From the NCBI GenBank assembly GCA_963575745.1, contig CAUYUJ010003604.1, positions 2,501-47,500 on the forward strand: DNA of 45,000 nucleotides, given 5' to 3'. Each line of letters begins with the position of its first letter. The stretch's first letter is position 1. The notes under the pieces are model-generated. The model did no database searches. It was not told where the DNA came from and saw only the letters and a program-made list of their open reading frames with translations. Source of the DNA: Prorocentrum cordatum (lineage: Eukaryota > Sar > Dinophyceae > Prorocentrales > Prorocentraceae). Made by a program: the position numbers and the translations under genes. Below are positions 1 to 9,735 of this stretch, one piece after another.

Positions 1-2763
1 GCTGTGCTTGCCGCGACGCTGCTGGGGCAGCTTGCTGTGCGACCCCACGCCATTCAGATGAGGGAGGAGACACGGAGGACGATCGGCGACGCCCCCGAGT
101 TCCCTGGCCGCGACAGCATGTACGGCCACGCTGTTCTCAATCTGGATGAGCTGACGGAGGCGGAGCCCGACTTCGAAGGCATCGCCTCCGTCTCGGCGAG
201 GGCGGCCAGGATTGGAAGGCGGGAGTCCATGATCCAGATCGACGATCTCGCGGCGAGGGCCGCCGCGCTCGCGGCGAGCAGCGAGGCCCTCGACGGGGAC
301 TGGGCCTCGGAGAGTGGGGGCCCAGTGGAGCGGGTCCCAGACGCGGCGAGCCCGGAGGAGAACGGCCAGGAGGAGCAGAGCTCGGAGGGCCAGAAGGACG
401 AGGCTCTGGCGCCGGAGCCAGAAGAGTCGAGCGAGGAGGACAGGAACGAGGCTCGGTACCGTTTCACCGGCCCCTATCCCCATCCCCAGCCCAATGCAGG
501 CCTTCGTCGTCTCAGCACCCCAGTTGGGGATGTGCCCCCGAAGCCCGAAGGAGACGGACGGCCGATATCCCTTATCTAGGAGGGTAAATCGGCCGGTGGG
601 GCCCAGGCCACGCCGTTGGGGATAGGGTCGGATAAATGATGCTCAGAGGCCAGGCCGAGGGTGTCGGTCACCCTGTCTCCCGAAGAGCGCTTGCAGGCGC
701 ACGCCCAGAAGTACGAGGCAGAATTCGTCGTGGAGCTGAACATGACCGAAGCGCACGAGACTGGGACCAAGATGGGAATCGTTCTTAACCGGGACGCGGA
801 CTTTATGGCCGCGACGGTGTTCAGGGTGCAGAAGACGGGCATGATAGAGGCGTGGAACCGGGCCAATCCTGACAAGGCGGTACACGTGGGCGACGAGATC
901 GTCCGCGTCAACGACGTTCAGTGGCATGCGAACACGGAGATGTTTATCAAGCGAATCATCGGCCAGTTCAACGCCGGGCGCCGTGAGAGGGAGGGGGCAA
1001 GCGATGTATTGAAGCTCTACTTCCAAAGGCCGAGGAAATGGGAGCATTCTAAATTTGCTCAGCAGCGGGAAGACGCGCACAACAAGACCTACGCAGCAGA
1101 GTTCGTTGCTACGTTACCCATGCCGGATGACCTGTCGTCCAGCACCTTGGACAGCGTCATGGGTTGGAAGTTGGGCATGACCGAGGAGTGGAAGCCGATC
1201 ACGATCCGCAGAATCGAGCGCCATGGCTCCGTGGCGGCGTGGAATCACGAGCACCCGGACGAGCTGATCTTAGAGGGTGACGAGATCATGAAGGTCGACA
1301 ACGTCGTATTTCATCACAGCTCCTCGACCTTCGAGAAGACCCTCAGGCAGCACTACAGGAAGGCTAGTGCGGTCGAGGCCACCAAGAGGTCGGCGCTCGT
1401 CTCCATTCGAAGACCGCGAGAGGTCCAGGATCGGACGGGGCTAGGACGAGGATAACTCCCGTCCAGAGCTTTCCGGATGGCACCCAGAGCGTTCTGGAAC
1501 GCTCTGAGAAGGCCGCGGCGCCCGAGACATCTTCCAGAATCGCCAGATCCCAGAGATTCTCGATTTATCCTCACCCGATTTTATTATTGTCCTGGCTTCG
1601 TCTTACAGGATGCCTTTGACGCCGTGCACCCCGTGCAGGACATCGTGGCGTGGCAGAGGCCTCAGCACCTGGTCACGCTGGAGTTCGACCAGGTTTCGGC
1701 CACGCGCAGAGGGGATGGGTGGAATACTTCTTGGAAGCACCCCTGCTTGTTGGGAGGCGCGGGCCTTGTCTGCAGATGTAAGGCCCGCGCCTTCTTAGAA
1801 ACAGCCTCCTTCTCAGAAGCCTTCCCGCCTCCCCCTCCCCCCCTCTGCGCGCCGCCAAAGGTTGGCAATCCCACCTCGCTCCTGGGATGGCAGATCGTCC
1901 ACGGCAGAGAGACCGACAGCGGTGAAAGCGGGCCCATGAAGATCAAAAAGGTCAAGCCCAAGGGCATCGTGTCCGAGTGGAACGAGAGGCACCGGGATCG
2001 CTCGATCGCCCCCGGCGACGAGATCGTGGAGGTGAACGGCATCTCCTGGGAGTTGTACGAGACCGCCCATGAGTTTGCCGACTTGGTCCAAAGCGTGCTG
2101 GAGTCTGCCGCCAGCAAGGGGCCTGGGGGCGAGCCTGTCGAGCTCACCTTGCAGAGGTCAACCAAGTATGTGAGGCACGTCCGCAAGAACATGGAGCACG
2201 GGGTGCATATGAGGGTTACGGCAGTCACAACAAGTGAGGGGCCTCAGTTTCATGGTTACCCGAACGCCACCGATGATGATGATGACGATGTCACTGGTGC
2301 CGAGGACGACTCGGATGGCGTGCTGCTGGACGGGTCGAAGGCCGAAGAGAAGGCAGTCACGACAAGCGTGGGGGTACAACTTTACGGCTACCCGAACGCC
2401 ACCCATGATGATAGTGAAACGATCGGTGCTGAGAACGACTCGGACAGCCTGCTGCTGAATGCGCCGCAGGATGAAGAAAGTGCAGCCACGACAACCGACG
2501 ATGATGCTGCCCCTGGGTCCGAGGACGAGTCCGTCAGGCTGCCAAAAAGAGTTCTGTTGCTGGACACGGTAAAGGATGCGCCGACGGTTGAACAGAGACT
2601 GGACACGCAGGACGATGCTCCGAATGCTAAAACGGTTCTGCTGCTGGACACGATGAAGGATGCGCCCGCGGTCGAACAGAGTCTGGACACGCAGGAGGAT
2701 GCGCAGCAGGCCGAACCGAGACGAAAAGTGTTGAGCCTGTTGGACACGCTGGAGAAGTCCTGA
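1..2763 (+). CDS. PDZ-repeat protein, 5' partial, four exons (1-455, 654-1422, 1609-1692, 1861-2763)
   Basis: The reading frame is open from the window edge and ends at TGA 2761-2763. Removing introns 456-653, 1423-1608 and 1693-1860 restores one frame (phases 2, 0 and 0). The joined protein has an acidic Ala/Glu-rich N-terminal part and then three related repeats of about 110 residues. Each repeat carries the PDZ-like signature 'G-x-V/I-x-x-W-N ... GDEI-x-x-V-(N/D)': GDEIVRVNDV near 892, GDEIMKVDNV near 1279 and GDEIVEVNGI near 2020. Repeat 3 is only complete when introns 2 and 3 are removed, which supports the splice model. The C-terminal tail (from about 2215) is acidic and internally repetitive, with two copies of a YPNAT-centred unit and two of a LLLDT-x-KDAP unit. 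PDZ domains bind C-terminal peptides, so a scaffold role is an inference. The 5' end lies outside the window. An alternative is that intron 3, which has no stop, is retained in some transcripts. Confidence 0.8.
456..653 (+). mobile_element. Intron 1 of PDZ gene, introner-like TIR element
   Basis: GT-AG intron of 198 nt in phase 2; it contains an in-frame stop at 577-579. The inverted repeat CCCTATCCCCA (472-482) pairs with TGGGGATAGGG (617-627). The borders lie in imperfect direct repeats GAGGCTCGG (448-456) and GAGGCCAGG (646-654), exactly 198 nt apart, as expected from target-site duplication on insertion. Confidence 0.7.
1423..1608 (+). mobile_element. Intron 2 of PDZ gene, introner-like TIR element with homologues at 27.3 and 28.0 kb
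   Basis: The intron is 186 nt with a GT donor at 1423, or 180 nt with a GA donor at 1429. Both keep the frame and share the acceptor TTACAG at 1603-1608. Direct repeats CAGGAT (1426-1431 and 1606-1611) are 180 nt apart, which favours the non-canonical GA donor, a class known in dinoflagellates. Inverted repeats GAGGATAA (1448-1455) and TTATCCTC (1565-1572) lie near the ends. A perfect 10-bp stem with a 2-nt loop occupies 1485-1506. Confidence 0.75.
1693..1860 (+). mobile_element. Intron 3 of PDZ gene, introner-like TIR element
   Basis: GT-AG intron of 168 nt in phase 0 with no in-frame stop. Removing it joins '...LEFDQ' to 'VGNPTSLLGW...', which restores the spacing seen in PDZ repeats 1 and 2. 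A perfect 12-nt inverted repeat, CGCGCAGAGGGG (1703-1714) with CCCCTCTGCGCG (1840-1851), lies just inside the borders. AGGTT occurs at both ends (1691-1695 and 1859-1863), exactly 168 nt apart. The middle holds a hairpin formed by GGCGCGGGCCTT and its complement (about 1756-1790) and a fragment of the CTTCT-AGAAGG family (about 1792-1823). Confidence 0.7.
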
Positions 2764-2994
2764 GAAGTGCCAGGCGCACTGCCCAAGGTCTCGAGTTTGC
2801 TCTCGTGCGTATCCTTTTGCTTCACATCAGACTGTACGACCGTCTCCTCCTCCCTCGCCTCTTGCGCTGAGTGCCAGCCGCGGCCATGGGGGACCCACTG
2901 GCCCTCAGGGGGTTGCCCTGAGCTTTGGCTCCATCCTGGCGGCCACCTGCACAGCACTGCACAGGGCGGGCTCAGCCCGCACCTGCCTCTCGCA
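2764..2994. other. PDZ gene 3' flank, no gene seen
   Basis: This sequence follows the stop codon of the PDZ gene and probably includes its 3' UTR. No conserved open frame or structured element was recognised. A small GC-rich dyad, GGCGGGCTCAGCCCGC, occurs near 2965-2980. Confidence 0.4.
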
Positions 2995-3165
2995 GTCAAG
3001 GGAGGAAAAACCACCCCGACCCCGATAATTGGCGTTTGCTGAACGGCTCTGGGCATTTACTAAACAGCCCTCCCCTGTTCCATTCTCTCCTTGGGTGCGT
3101 TTACTAAATGGCTTCTCTTGTAGGGGTGCTTATCGTCAGGGTGGTTTTTCCTGCTCCCCTCGCAG
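2995..3165. mobile_element. MITE-like inverted-repeat element
   Basis: GGAGGAAAAACCACCCCGAC (3001-3020) pairs with the near-complement at 3135-3158, which differs by one base and a 3-base insertion. The arms bracket about 115 nt of non-coding sequence, as in a small non-autonomous DNA transposon. Similar CGCAG triplets lie outside both arms. Confidence 0.55.
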
Positions 3166-3339
3166 GGAAACCGCACTGCTGCGGGGCTGCCGCGCCGCTG
3201 CTCCGTGCAGCGCCACGAGCAGCTCTGCGCCACAGGCGCTGGCAGAGGGCACTGCTGACCGCCTCGGCCCCGTCTTCGTCCGCCAGCTGCGCCTCGCGCC
3301 CCTCTTTTTGTCTCCGCGGGTTGCGCCGCAGGCGCTAAC

Positions 3340-4240
3340 CGTATGAGGTCGAAGGAGCGAAAGCGTTCAGCCGAGGGCGCACCAGCGTCGCTGAAAGCGG
3401 GAATGCCAGGAGCGGGGAGGGACCGAGCGGAGCAGAGGCTGGGGAGGAGAGCCGGGCAGCGAAGCGGAGGGGCGGAAACGGAGAGGGGACCTCCTACCCC
3501 TCTCCCTTGCTAACCTCCTCCTGCTCTCCCTCCCCATACCCCCTGCAGTCATGAATGAAAATCACGGACCGTCAAAAACCGACTCATGATGTGAAACTAG
3601 TTTAGGGGAATGGGTCGAGACCTCTGGGGGTCGACGTTATGGACAAACATTGACGTCGGGGGTCTGGCTCCTCCGTCGCTTCCGACGTCGTGACTTCCTC
3701 GCAAGCTGGGCCCCAAGAGGTCTGGACCCCTTCCGCGGGACCGTTTTCTCTCCTCCCGAGCCGTTTTCCTGACGCACCCCCGGCCCCAGGCACTGTGCCT
3801 TCCGCTTGCCTCTCCGCGTGGGGCCTACATTGTCCTCCCCCTCGGCAGCTCGCACTGGTCGCTCACCTTCCAGTGCGTTGGCTTTCGGTACGCGAGGTCG
3901 CCCGCGCACTCCTCGTGGCGAAGATTCTCTGCGCTTGAGGCCCCCCCCCCCCCCGCGTTCCCCCCTCCCAGACGTCCGCTCCGATCTCTTCGATGCGCGG
4001 GCCCCGGAGGTCTGCACCACTCCCCCGGGGCCGGTCTTTCGCCCTGGGTATTTTTTTCCACGGTCCCGAGGCCGGGCGAGGCGCGCCGGCGGACCGACCG
4101 CGTGGGCGCCGGCCCTTCGCGGCTGGCCAGGACTATTGCGAAGGCCTTACGGCCGGTGCCGTCGACCCTGAAGACGAAGCTGTCTGTGACGCCGTGAAGG
4201 CCGAAACGTCGTATATGCTAGAAATGTAAGTTTCCGATGG
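3340..4240. repeat. Dispersed repeat family 1 copies, both orientations
   Basis: Diverged copies of a family that recurs across the window. Its hallmarks are 'ggaccgtcaaaaa(c)cgactca.gatg', 'ggtc.agacctctgggg' and 'cattgaaaa.atcaggacgtcgg'. A forward copy lies at about 3565-3670. Reverse copies lie at about 3710-3785 and 3990-4080. No credible gene was seen; the open frames here are GC-driven. Confidence 0.5.
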
Positions 4241-4249
4241 AAAAGTAAT

Positions 4250-4420
4250 GAGTGTGGACTCTTGGGCCCTTCTTGGGGGTGCTCTTGGAGGGGGCCTGGG
4301 ACGTCTTGGAGGCTTCTTGGACGGTCTTGGGGCTATCTTGGGCGTCTTCGGCCGATCTTTGGGCGACTCGGGGCACTCTTGGGCCGTCTCGGGGGCCATC
4401 TTGGGCATTCGGACCTCATT
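4250..4420 (+). repeat. Degenerate CTTGG-rich short tandem repeat
   Basis: Units of roughly 14-20 nt built around CTTGG-G/A recur about ten times with substitutions. The segment is open in all forward frames, which explains the long frames over it; it is unlikely to be coding. Confidence 0.5.
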
Positions 4421-4639
4421 TGGAGTGTTTTCGAGGTTTCGAGGCCGCCCGAGGAAAAACGAATCTGCCCCCCCACCCACACACACCCCCCGGGACCCCC
4501 CCCCCGGGAAGGGATCAAAGGGAAGGGGCTTCCCTTCGAATCGACAACGGCATGACGGCAGGAGGGTACGGCCCAAAAAGAAAAAAGGGGGAAGGAAGAA
4601 GGGGGGGGCGGCGAGGAACGGACGAGGAAGCCCCTCGCA

Positions 4640-5890
4640 CACGCCGACAGGGTCGGCGGATTTGACGGTCCCCGGGCCTGGCGAGGTCCCCGGGAGGCCG
4701 ACCGCCGCCACACCTTGCCCGCCTGGAGCTCCGACGCCCCCACAGATCCAACGTATTCACAAAATCAGGACGGCGTTTTTTCGCCGTTTTCGGCCTCCGG
4801 CGGGCGTTCTGCGAGGTAGACGCTACGGCCCCCGACGGGCCGCAGCGCAACATGGAGGGCCGCTGGAGGGGTGGTGTCGTTCCCAGAAGTCCGACGTCTA
4901 GATTGTTTCAATGCTGGGTCCCACCCACTCCCTGACACCGGTTTTCCATCCCGGGCCGGTTTTTGCCCCCCAGAGCCCGACGAACACCTCTGGAGCCCGA
5001 AGACGGCGAACAAAACTCCGTCCTGATGTTTTCAATGCGTTGGATCTCTGGCTTTGTTTGTTGGGTCGGAACGTTACGCACCAGAGGATAAAGCAAAACA
5101 AGCTCATGGGCCCAGGGTCGGCGCATGCGCCCTCGTGGCTGTTGAGCGGGAGGGCGCGCGCGCCGATCCTTGGCCCGGGATGCTCCCGTCCAGGACCGGC
5201 GCAGGTGCAAGCCAGGGCCTTGTCGGCGGCGGGCGAGGGGGGGAAGTGAGAAGGAGAAGACCTTCTCAGAAGGCCTCGCGCCTTCTGAGAGGTTTTCTGT
5301 GTCTGCGGGGGGGGGCTTACAACACTTCTGAGAAGGCTTGGGCACTTCCGAGCCTTCTGAGAAGGCCCGCCCCTTCTCATTTCCCCCCGGGCTCGCCGCC
5401 GACCTTCGGTGCATGGAACTTTTCGGGACGGGGTCCCCCGAAGTCTTGCCCCCAGAGATCCAACGCATTGAACACATCAGGACGGAGTTTTGTTCGCCGT
5501 TTTTGGGCTCTGAAGGCTTTCGCCGGGCTCTGGGGCCGTCAAAAGACGGGCCAGGATGAAAAACCAGCCCCAGGGAATAGGTCGGGACTTCCAGGGACCC
5601 CGCATTGAACAAAATCAAGACGTCGGAGGTCTGGGCAGCCACAACGTTGCAACGTCGCGAGGATTCTCAACAAGAGCCCCAGATCCCGTGTTCTGCGCCT
5701 TTTGTCGAGCCGCATCGATCTGCAGTGAGATTCTGGGGGTTCGAGGCTGGGCGAGAGCGCCCGGCTCGAACAAATGGAGACGTCAGGATCTCGGGGCCCA
5801 GACCCCCGACGTCGTGTTTTTCCAATGACGTTCGTTTTTTTGACGGACCCGGGGCCCAGCGAGGGCCCCCCGAGGCCGAAAATAAGGAAA
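4640..5890. repeat. Dispersed repeat families 1 and 2, inverted and direct copies
   Basis: Family 1 copies appear in reverse near 4900-5060 and forward near 5455-5620; both contain the 'atccaacgcattgaa..catcagga' end. Family 2 (hallmarks 'tcgagccg.atcgatct' and 'gacgtcaggatctcggg') lies near 5690-5810. The palindrome-rich element at 5240-5405 is nested here. No gene was seen. Confidence 0.5.
5240..5405 (+). repeat. CCTTCTGAGAAGG palindrome-cluster element, copy 1
   Basis: Several copies of the palindrome-like CCTTCT(G/C)AGAAGG lie within about 130 nt and are followed by GGGCTCGCCGCCGAC. Copy 2 (24800-24986) has the same order of sites and the same downstream flank. Copy 3 (25985-26150) is inverted. 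Confidence 0.6.
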
Positions 5891-5914
5891 ACCTCACATC
5901 AATCGTTTTCCTCT

Positions 5915-6165
5915 CCCTCCTCCTCCTCCTCCTCCTCCTCCTCCTCCTCCTCCTCCTCCTCCCTCTTCTTCTCCTCTTTCCTCCCCAATCCTCCCTCCTC
6001 CCCTCCCCCTCCCTCCCTCCCTCCCTCCCTCCCCTCCCTCCTCCTCCTCCTCCTCTCCTCCTCCTCCTCCTCCCTCCTCCTCCTCTCCTCCTCCTCCTCC
6101 CCTCCTCCTCCTCCTCCTCCTCCTCCGCCTCCTCCTCCTCCTCCTCCTCCTCCTCCTCATCCTCA
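5915..6165. repeat. (TCC)n pyrimidine microsatellite
   Basis: About 250 nt of almost pure CCT/TCC repeats with short CCTT interruptions on the plus strand. It reads as poly-Leu/Ser/Pro in the forward frames and is low-complexity, not coding. Confidence 0.9.
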
Positions 6166-6204
6166 TTTTTTCGGCGAGGGCCCCCGGAGGCCGAAATCGT
6201 GTTT

Positions 6205-6263
6205 TTGTTTGTTGCTTTTTTGTTTTTTTGTTTTTTTGTTTTTTGTCTGTCTTTTGTTTTTGT
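6205..6263 (+). promoter_or_regulatory. T-rich tract ending in AG, possible splice or spliced-leader acceptor
   Basis: A run of T-rich sequence (TTTTTTG units) ends at TTTTTGTTGTTTAG. A long pyrimidine tract before AG is the expected form of a 3' splice acceptor. It lies about 50 nt upstream of the candidate start codon at 6322. The trans-splicing interpretation is inference. Confidence 0.3.
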
Positions 6264-6321
6264 TGTTTAGTCGCTGGGCTCGAGGCCCTCCACCAGCGAG
6301 TCCGCGCCAGCAGCGCTAGCC

Positions 6322-6462
6322 ATGGGCGTCGACGGCGACGAGGCGCAGCCGCTGGCCCCGCGCGCCGGCGCAGCCGCCGCTGCGGCCGCCAGCGACCCCG
6401 CCGGCGCGGCCGCGGAGATCGTCGAGGTGTTCGAGCGGATCCCCAGAATTCCAACGAATTGA
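6322..6462 (+). CDS. Candidate orphan first exon, Ala-rich
   Basis: The open frame starts at ATG 6322 (context GCCATGG) and reads MGVDGDEAQPLAPRAG, then an alanine-rich stretch, then EIVEVFERIP, before family 1 repeat sequence begins near 6445. It stops at 6460-6462. Codon-like GC periodicity and the acceptor-like tract upstream suggest a real 5' exon. No homologue was recognised. The repeat directly downstream means either a donor site near 6440 opens a repeat-filled intron or the exon is a displaced fragment. Confidence 0.3.
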   Translation: MGVDGDEAQPLAPRAGAAAAAAASDPAGAAAEIVEVFERIPRIPTN

Positions 6463-6925
6463 AACATCAAGACGGAGTTTTTTGTTGCCGTTTTCGGCCT
6501 CTCGAGGCGTCCGCGGGCCCTGGGACCGTCGAAAAAGGACCCGGGATGAAAACCGGTCCCAGGGAATGCGTCGAGACTTCCAGGGACCCCGCATTGAATA
6601 AATCAAGCCGTCGGAGTTCTGGGGCCTCAACGGGGAGGGCAACGAGGAGGGCGGCAAGGAGGATCGGAGGCCACCAGCTGCCCATCCTCTGGCGTCTCAA
6701 CTTTCCTTCGAGCCGGAGTTTTCGCCTGGTTTCGGCCCTTGGGACCCTCACAGGTCGATTCGGTTCGAAAGATGGCGCAGAAAGATGGGGTCTAGGGCTC
6801 TTGTCGTGATTTTGACGATGTTGCATTTTTCCCGCGCCGTCGGATCTCGGGCAGACATGAAACATGAATCGCGTCGGGACAGAATATTAAGACGGACCCA
6901 GAACTCCGACGTCTGGATTTTTCTC
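6445..6925. repeat. Dispersed repeat family 1 and 2 copies
   Basis: A family 1 forward copy runs from about 6448 to 6620 ('ggaccgtcgaaaaaggacccgggatg', 'cgagacttccagggaccccgcattgaa'). A family 2 reverse copy runs from about 6695 to 6860. No gene was seen. Confidence 0.5.
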
Positions 6926-7440
6926 AACCATCCTGTGGTGTTGGGTCCTCGTTTTGAGGAGACAGCGCCCCGCGTCACTCACTCCTCCTCCCTCTCCTCC
7001 TTCCTCCCGTCATCATCATACTCGTCATCAGTGTCGTCATCGTCATCACCAACATCATCACCATCATCATCCTCATCTTGACCGCCCTCATCACCACCAT
7101 CGTCATCATCAGTGCCATCATCATCAGCATCACCCCTCACACGTTTCGTGGCCCCAACGGGAGCTCCACCGAAGGCCCCAGTGCCACCGTCCACATGCGT
7201 CCCCCATGCTCATTTCGGCACACCCCTCACACGTTTCGTGGCCCCACTGGGAGCTCCACCGAAGGCCCCAGATCCACTTCGGCACCCCCCTCACACGTTT
7301 CGTGGCCCCATAGGGAGCTCCACCGAAGCCCCCAATGTCACCGCCCGCATGCGTCAGCCACGCCCACTTGGGCACACCCCTCACGCGTTTCGTGGCTCCA
7401 TAGTCCACCGCAGGCGCCAGTGCCACCGCCCGCATGCGTC
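6926..7440 (-). repeat. Inverted arm: unique flank, (ATC)n microsatellite and 90-bp minisatellite
   Basis: The flank at 6926-6980 (reading 'aaccatcctgtggtgttggg' and then 'cctcgttttgaggagac') is the reverse complement of 14405-14455. It is followed by (TCC), then (ATC/CATC)n at about 7008-7135, then about 3.5 units of the minisatellite whose plus-strand array lies at 12800-14130. The same order in mirror image shows an inverted duplication. Confidence 0.75.
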
Positions 7441-7442
7441 AG

Positions 7443-8720
7443 CCTCAACAGGAGTTGTCTAGCCCGAGGCTCTAGGAGAGCTACTACAGACGTTGCAGCT
7501 CGAGTGCTGGTCCAAGCAAGGGCTGGAGGCCGTGATCAGCCTGAAGCATCTGTGCAACCTATCGTAGACATCGCCAAGTGCTTTGACAAAGTACGATGGA
7601 CTACCCTGTTGAGAGCAGGGGGAGTGCACGACTTCCCTGGCCAGCTTCTCGTGCTCGCCGCTCGCATGTATATGGGGAGGGGAGGTTGGCATGGGACAGT
7701 TGCTTTTCGTCTCCAGCCTTCGCGAGCAAGGGTGTCCTGCCAGGCTGCGCGTTCGCCATGTTCGCCTTGCAGTGTGTGATGTTCTCCTCCTTGACTCCTG
7801 GGAGACGCGCGCCTCCTTTATTCCGCGGTCGCTCGACCTATATGCAGATGGCATTGCTGTGCCCATCAGGGGTAGCATAGCCAACATCTGTACATGATCC
7901 GTTAAGGTCCTCCGCCTGCGCGTACATGTACTACGCACTTTGGGGCTCCCACCTGCGAGCCGCGAGATGAAGGTCACCAGTGGGTTCCCAAGATTGGGCA
8001 ATGGATCAGTTACCATTTGCGTTTTTTTGGCATGTGTACGCATCGGTCTTGGAGGTCTTGGGGATCGAAGTGGCCTCTGGCAGGCCCATGGCGTCTTCTC
8101 GCCTTCACCGACGTTTTCGGGGTGCCAATCGACTCCGACGTCGATTTCGCGCTTTGAAGAGAGCTGGCGCCCTCCTCATTCAATTTACCAAGCCGGCGAT
8201 CCCACCAGCGATTAGCTACGGCTTGGGAGTTCACGGAGCTCCACCCCGTCTCGTTGATCAGATGAGTGCTTGCCAGAGGTCCGCCTGGTACTCGCCAGGT
8301 GGTGGTGCTTCTTGCCGGTTTTCTTCGAGTTTGCAGGGGTCGATGTGTGCCGACCCGCAGGTGGAGGCCTGGGCCGCGCCGCCATATCAATGGGGTTTGC
8401 TATGCCGCGACTTTGGGGTGTTCGGCGATGTTCTGCAGGCTGCTTGGCACGCGCGCATTCGCAAAGTCTACGGAGTCGCCCCCCCCACCCCTCCCTGGAA
8501 GAATGTGGCGGGCCCCGCGGGGGCCGCCCTGCTCGCTCTCAAGGGCCTTCACTGGGCAGCATCTAGCGGGCGTCGGTGGCGCGCGGGTCTTGGGGCTGTC
8601 ATGGACGGCCGCCACGATGCGCCTGCGGCCGTCAGGATTCTGGCCCGCGAGGCCGCGGTGAGGAGGCTCTGGGAAAGATGGGCCCATCGGCCCTCGCTCG
8701 CTGGAGGATCATTGCCCCGA
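7443..8720 (+). pseudogene. LINE reverse transcriptase fragment, frameshifted
   Basis: Non-LTR retrotransposon reverse transcriptase spread over three frames. Motif A-like VDIAKCFDKV is at about 7564-7593 and motif B GVLPGCAFA at about 7731-7757. The motif C position reads LYADGI (about 7837-7855), so the second Asp of the usual YADD is Gly. The 5' half (endonuclease and start of RT) is missing, replaced by minisatellite at 7440. A Trp/Ala-rich thumb-like and connection region continues open from 7980 to beyond 8700. The element is inactive: frameshifts, a lost catalytic residue and 5' truncation typical of LINE insertion. Confidence 0.75.
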
Positions 8721-8924
8721 AGAAGTTATCGGATAATGGCTGGAGCCCGTCATGGGGCTTCTTCTCAGCGAGGTCCCCGCCACAGACCCTGATGCGGACT
8801 CCGACCAGGACCCAGATGCGCAGCCCCAGTAGCCAGAACCCGACATGTTGACACCAGAGCCCAGAGGCATAGCCAGTGGTCCTTCTCGTGATTGGCGACC
8901 TGGCTTTAAATATGCAGGCCTCCT

Positions 8925-9075
8925 TCGTGCGCTTCTTGCTGGTGGAATGTGGACGCCAGAACGGCATGCGCGTTGCGGGTGCCGCGCTGACTCTTGTTGT
9001 CCGCGCTGTGGGCAATAAGGGTGCGATCCATATCGCATTGTTTGGGAATGCTCGCACCTCGATTCCGAGCAAGCC
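8925..9075 (+). pseudogene. LINE Cys/His motif before RNase H
   Basis: One forward frame reads 'RCGCRADSCCPRCG', a short gap with a stop, then 'IVWECSHLDSEQ'. The C-x-C ... C-x-x-C ... W-x-C layout is the zinc-binding segment that often follows the RT domain in LINEs. An internal stop shows decay. Confidence 0.5.
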
Positions 9076-9174
9076 GCGTTCCTCAAAGACGTTGGCTTTC
9101 GCGGCGTCCCTGTCCAGTCGCCCTCCAGCCTCTCATGGGCCAGAGGGCTCGTCAGCCGTGGATGTTTACCTCCG

Positions 9175-9735
9175 TTGCCACCTCGGGATGACGTGGGCAG
9201 GTGGCACATTCAATATGGAGACCCCAATGGCATCTCAGGTCTCATGTACACGGACGGGGCTCGCCAGGAGATGTGGTGCTGGCCCGAGGCGTCTCGCGCT
9301 GGATGGGGGCTCGCCCGGCTACCAGGAGCGGGGAGAGGCATCGACAGTTTTTTTTTTGGAGCCTTGCCAGGCCCGCTGCAGTCCTCGCCCTGTGCCGAAT
9401 TTTGTACGTTCCTCCAGGTCCTGCAGGTTTGTTTGCTCCCGATCGTGGTCCACGCGGACTATAGGGTCCTGGTGGGCGGCCTCCACAATGGCCCCCAGTG
9501 GTGCTGTGCCCCCAGGCGTCTCAATGATTGCATCTGGGACGCCATCTGGGACCAGATTCGGGACCTGGGGGGATTCGATGCCGGCGTCGGATTCGTGCTC
9601 GTCAGGGGCCATCAGCGTGGGAGCAGCGCCCGCGCCGTTGGCAACAGATGGGTGGACCTCGCGGCTTGCAGTGGTAGGGGCGCCCATGCTGTGCCCAAAT
9701 CCGATAGGCGCGCCATGCGCATAGCCTGTAAGTAG
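9175..9735 (+). CDS. LINE RNase H domain, open frame (remnant)
   Basis: A 186-codon open frame with all four RNase H landmarks in order: YTDGA (first Asp), an AEF Glu, HADYRVLVGG (second Asp) and GNRWVDLAA (last Asp), preceded by VRGHQ. In autonomous LINEs this domain removes the RNA strand of the cDNA hybrid. It lies directly downstream of the decayed RT and zinc motif on the same strand, so it belongs to that element. No independent promoter or start is evident; ATG 9175 is simply the first Met of the open stretch. It has stayed open while the RT has decayed, possibly by chance. Confidence 0.65.
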   Translation: MPPRDDVGRWHIQYGDPNGISGLMYTDGARQEMWCWPEASRAGWGLARLPGAGRGIDSFFFGALPGPLQSSPCAEFCTFLQVLQVCLLPIVVHADYRVLVGGLHNGPQWCCAPRRLNDCIWDAIWDQIRDLGGFDAGVGFVLVRGHQRGSSARAVGNRWVDLAACSGRGAHAVPKSDRRAMRIACK

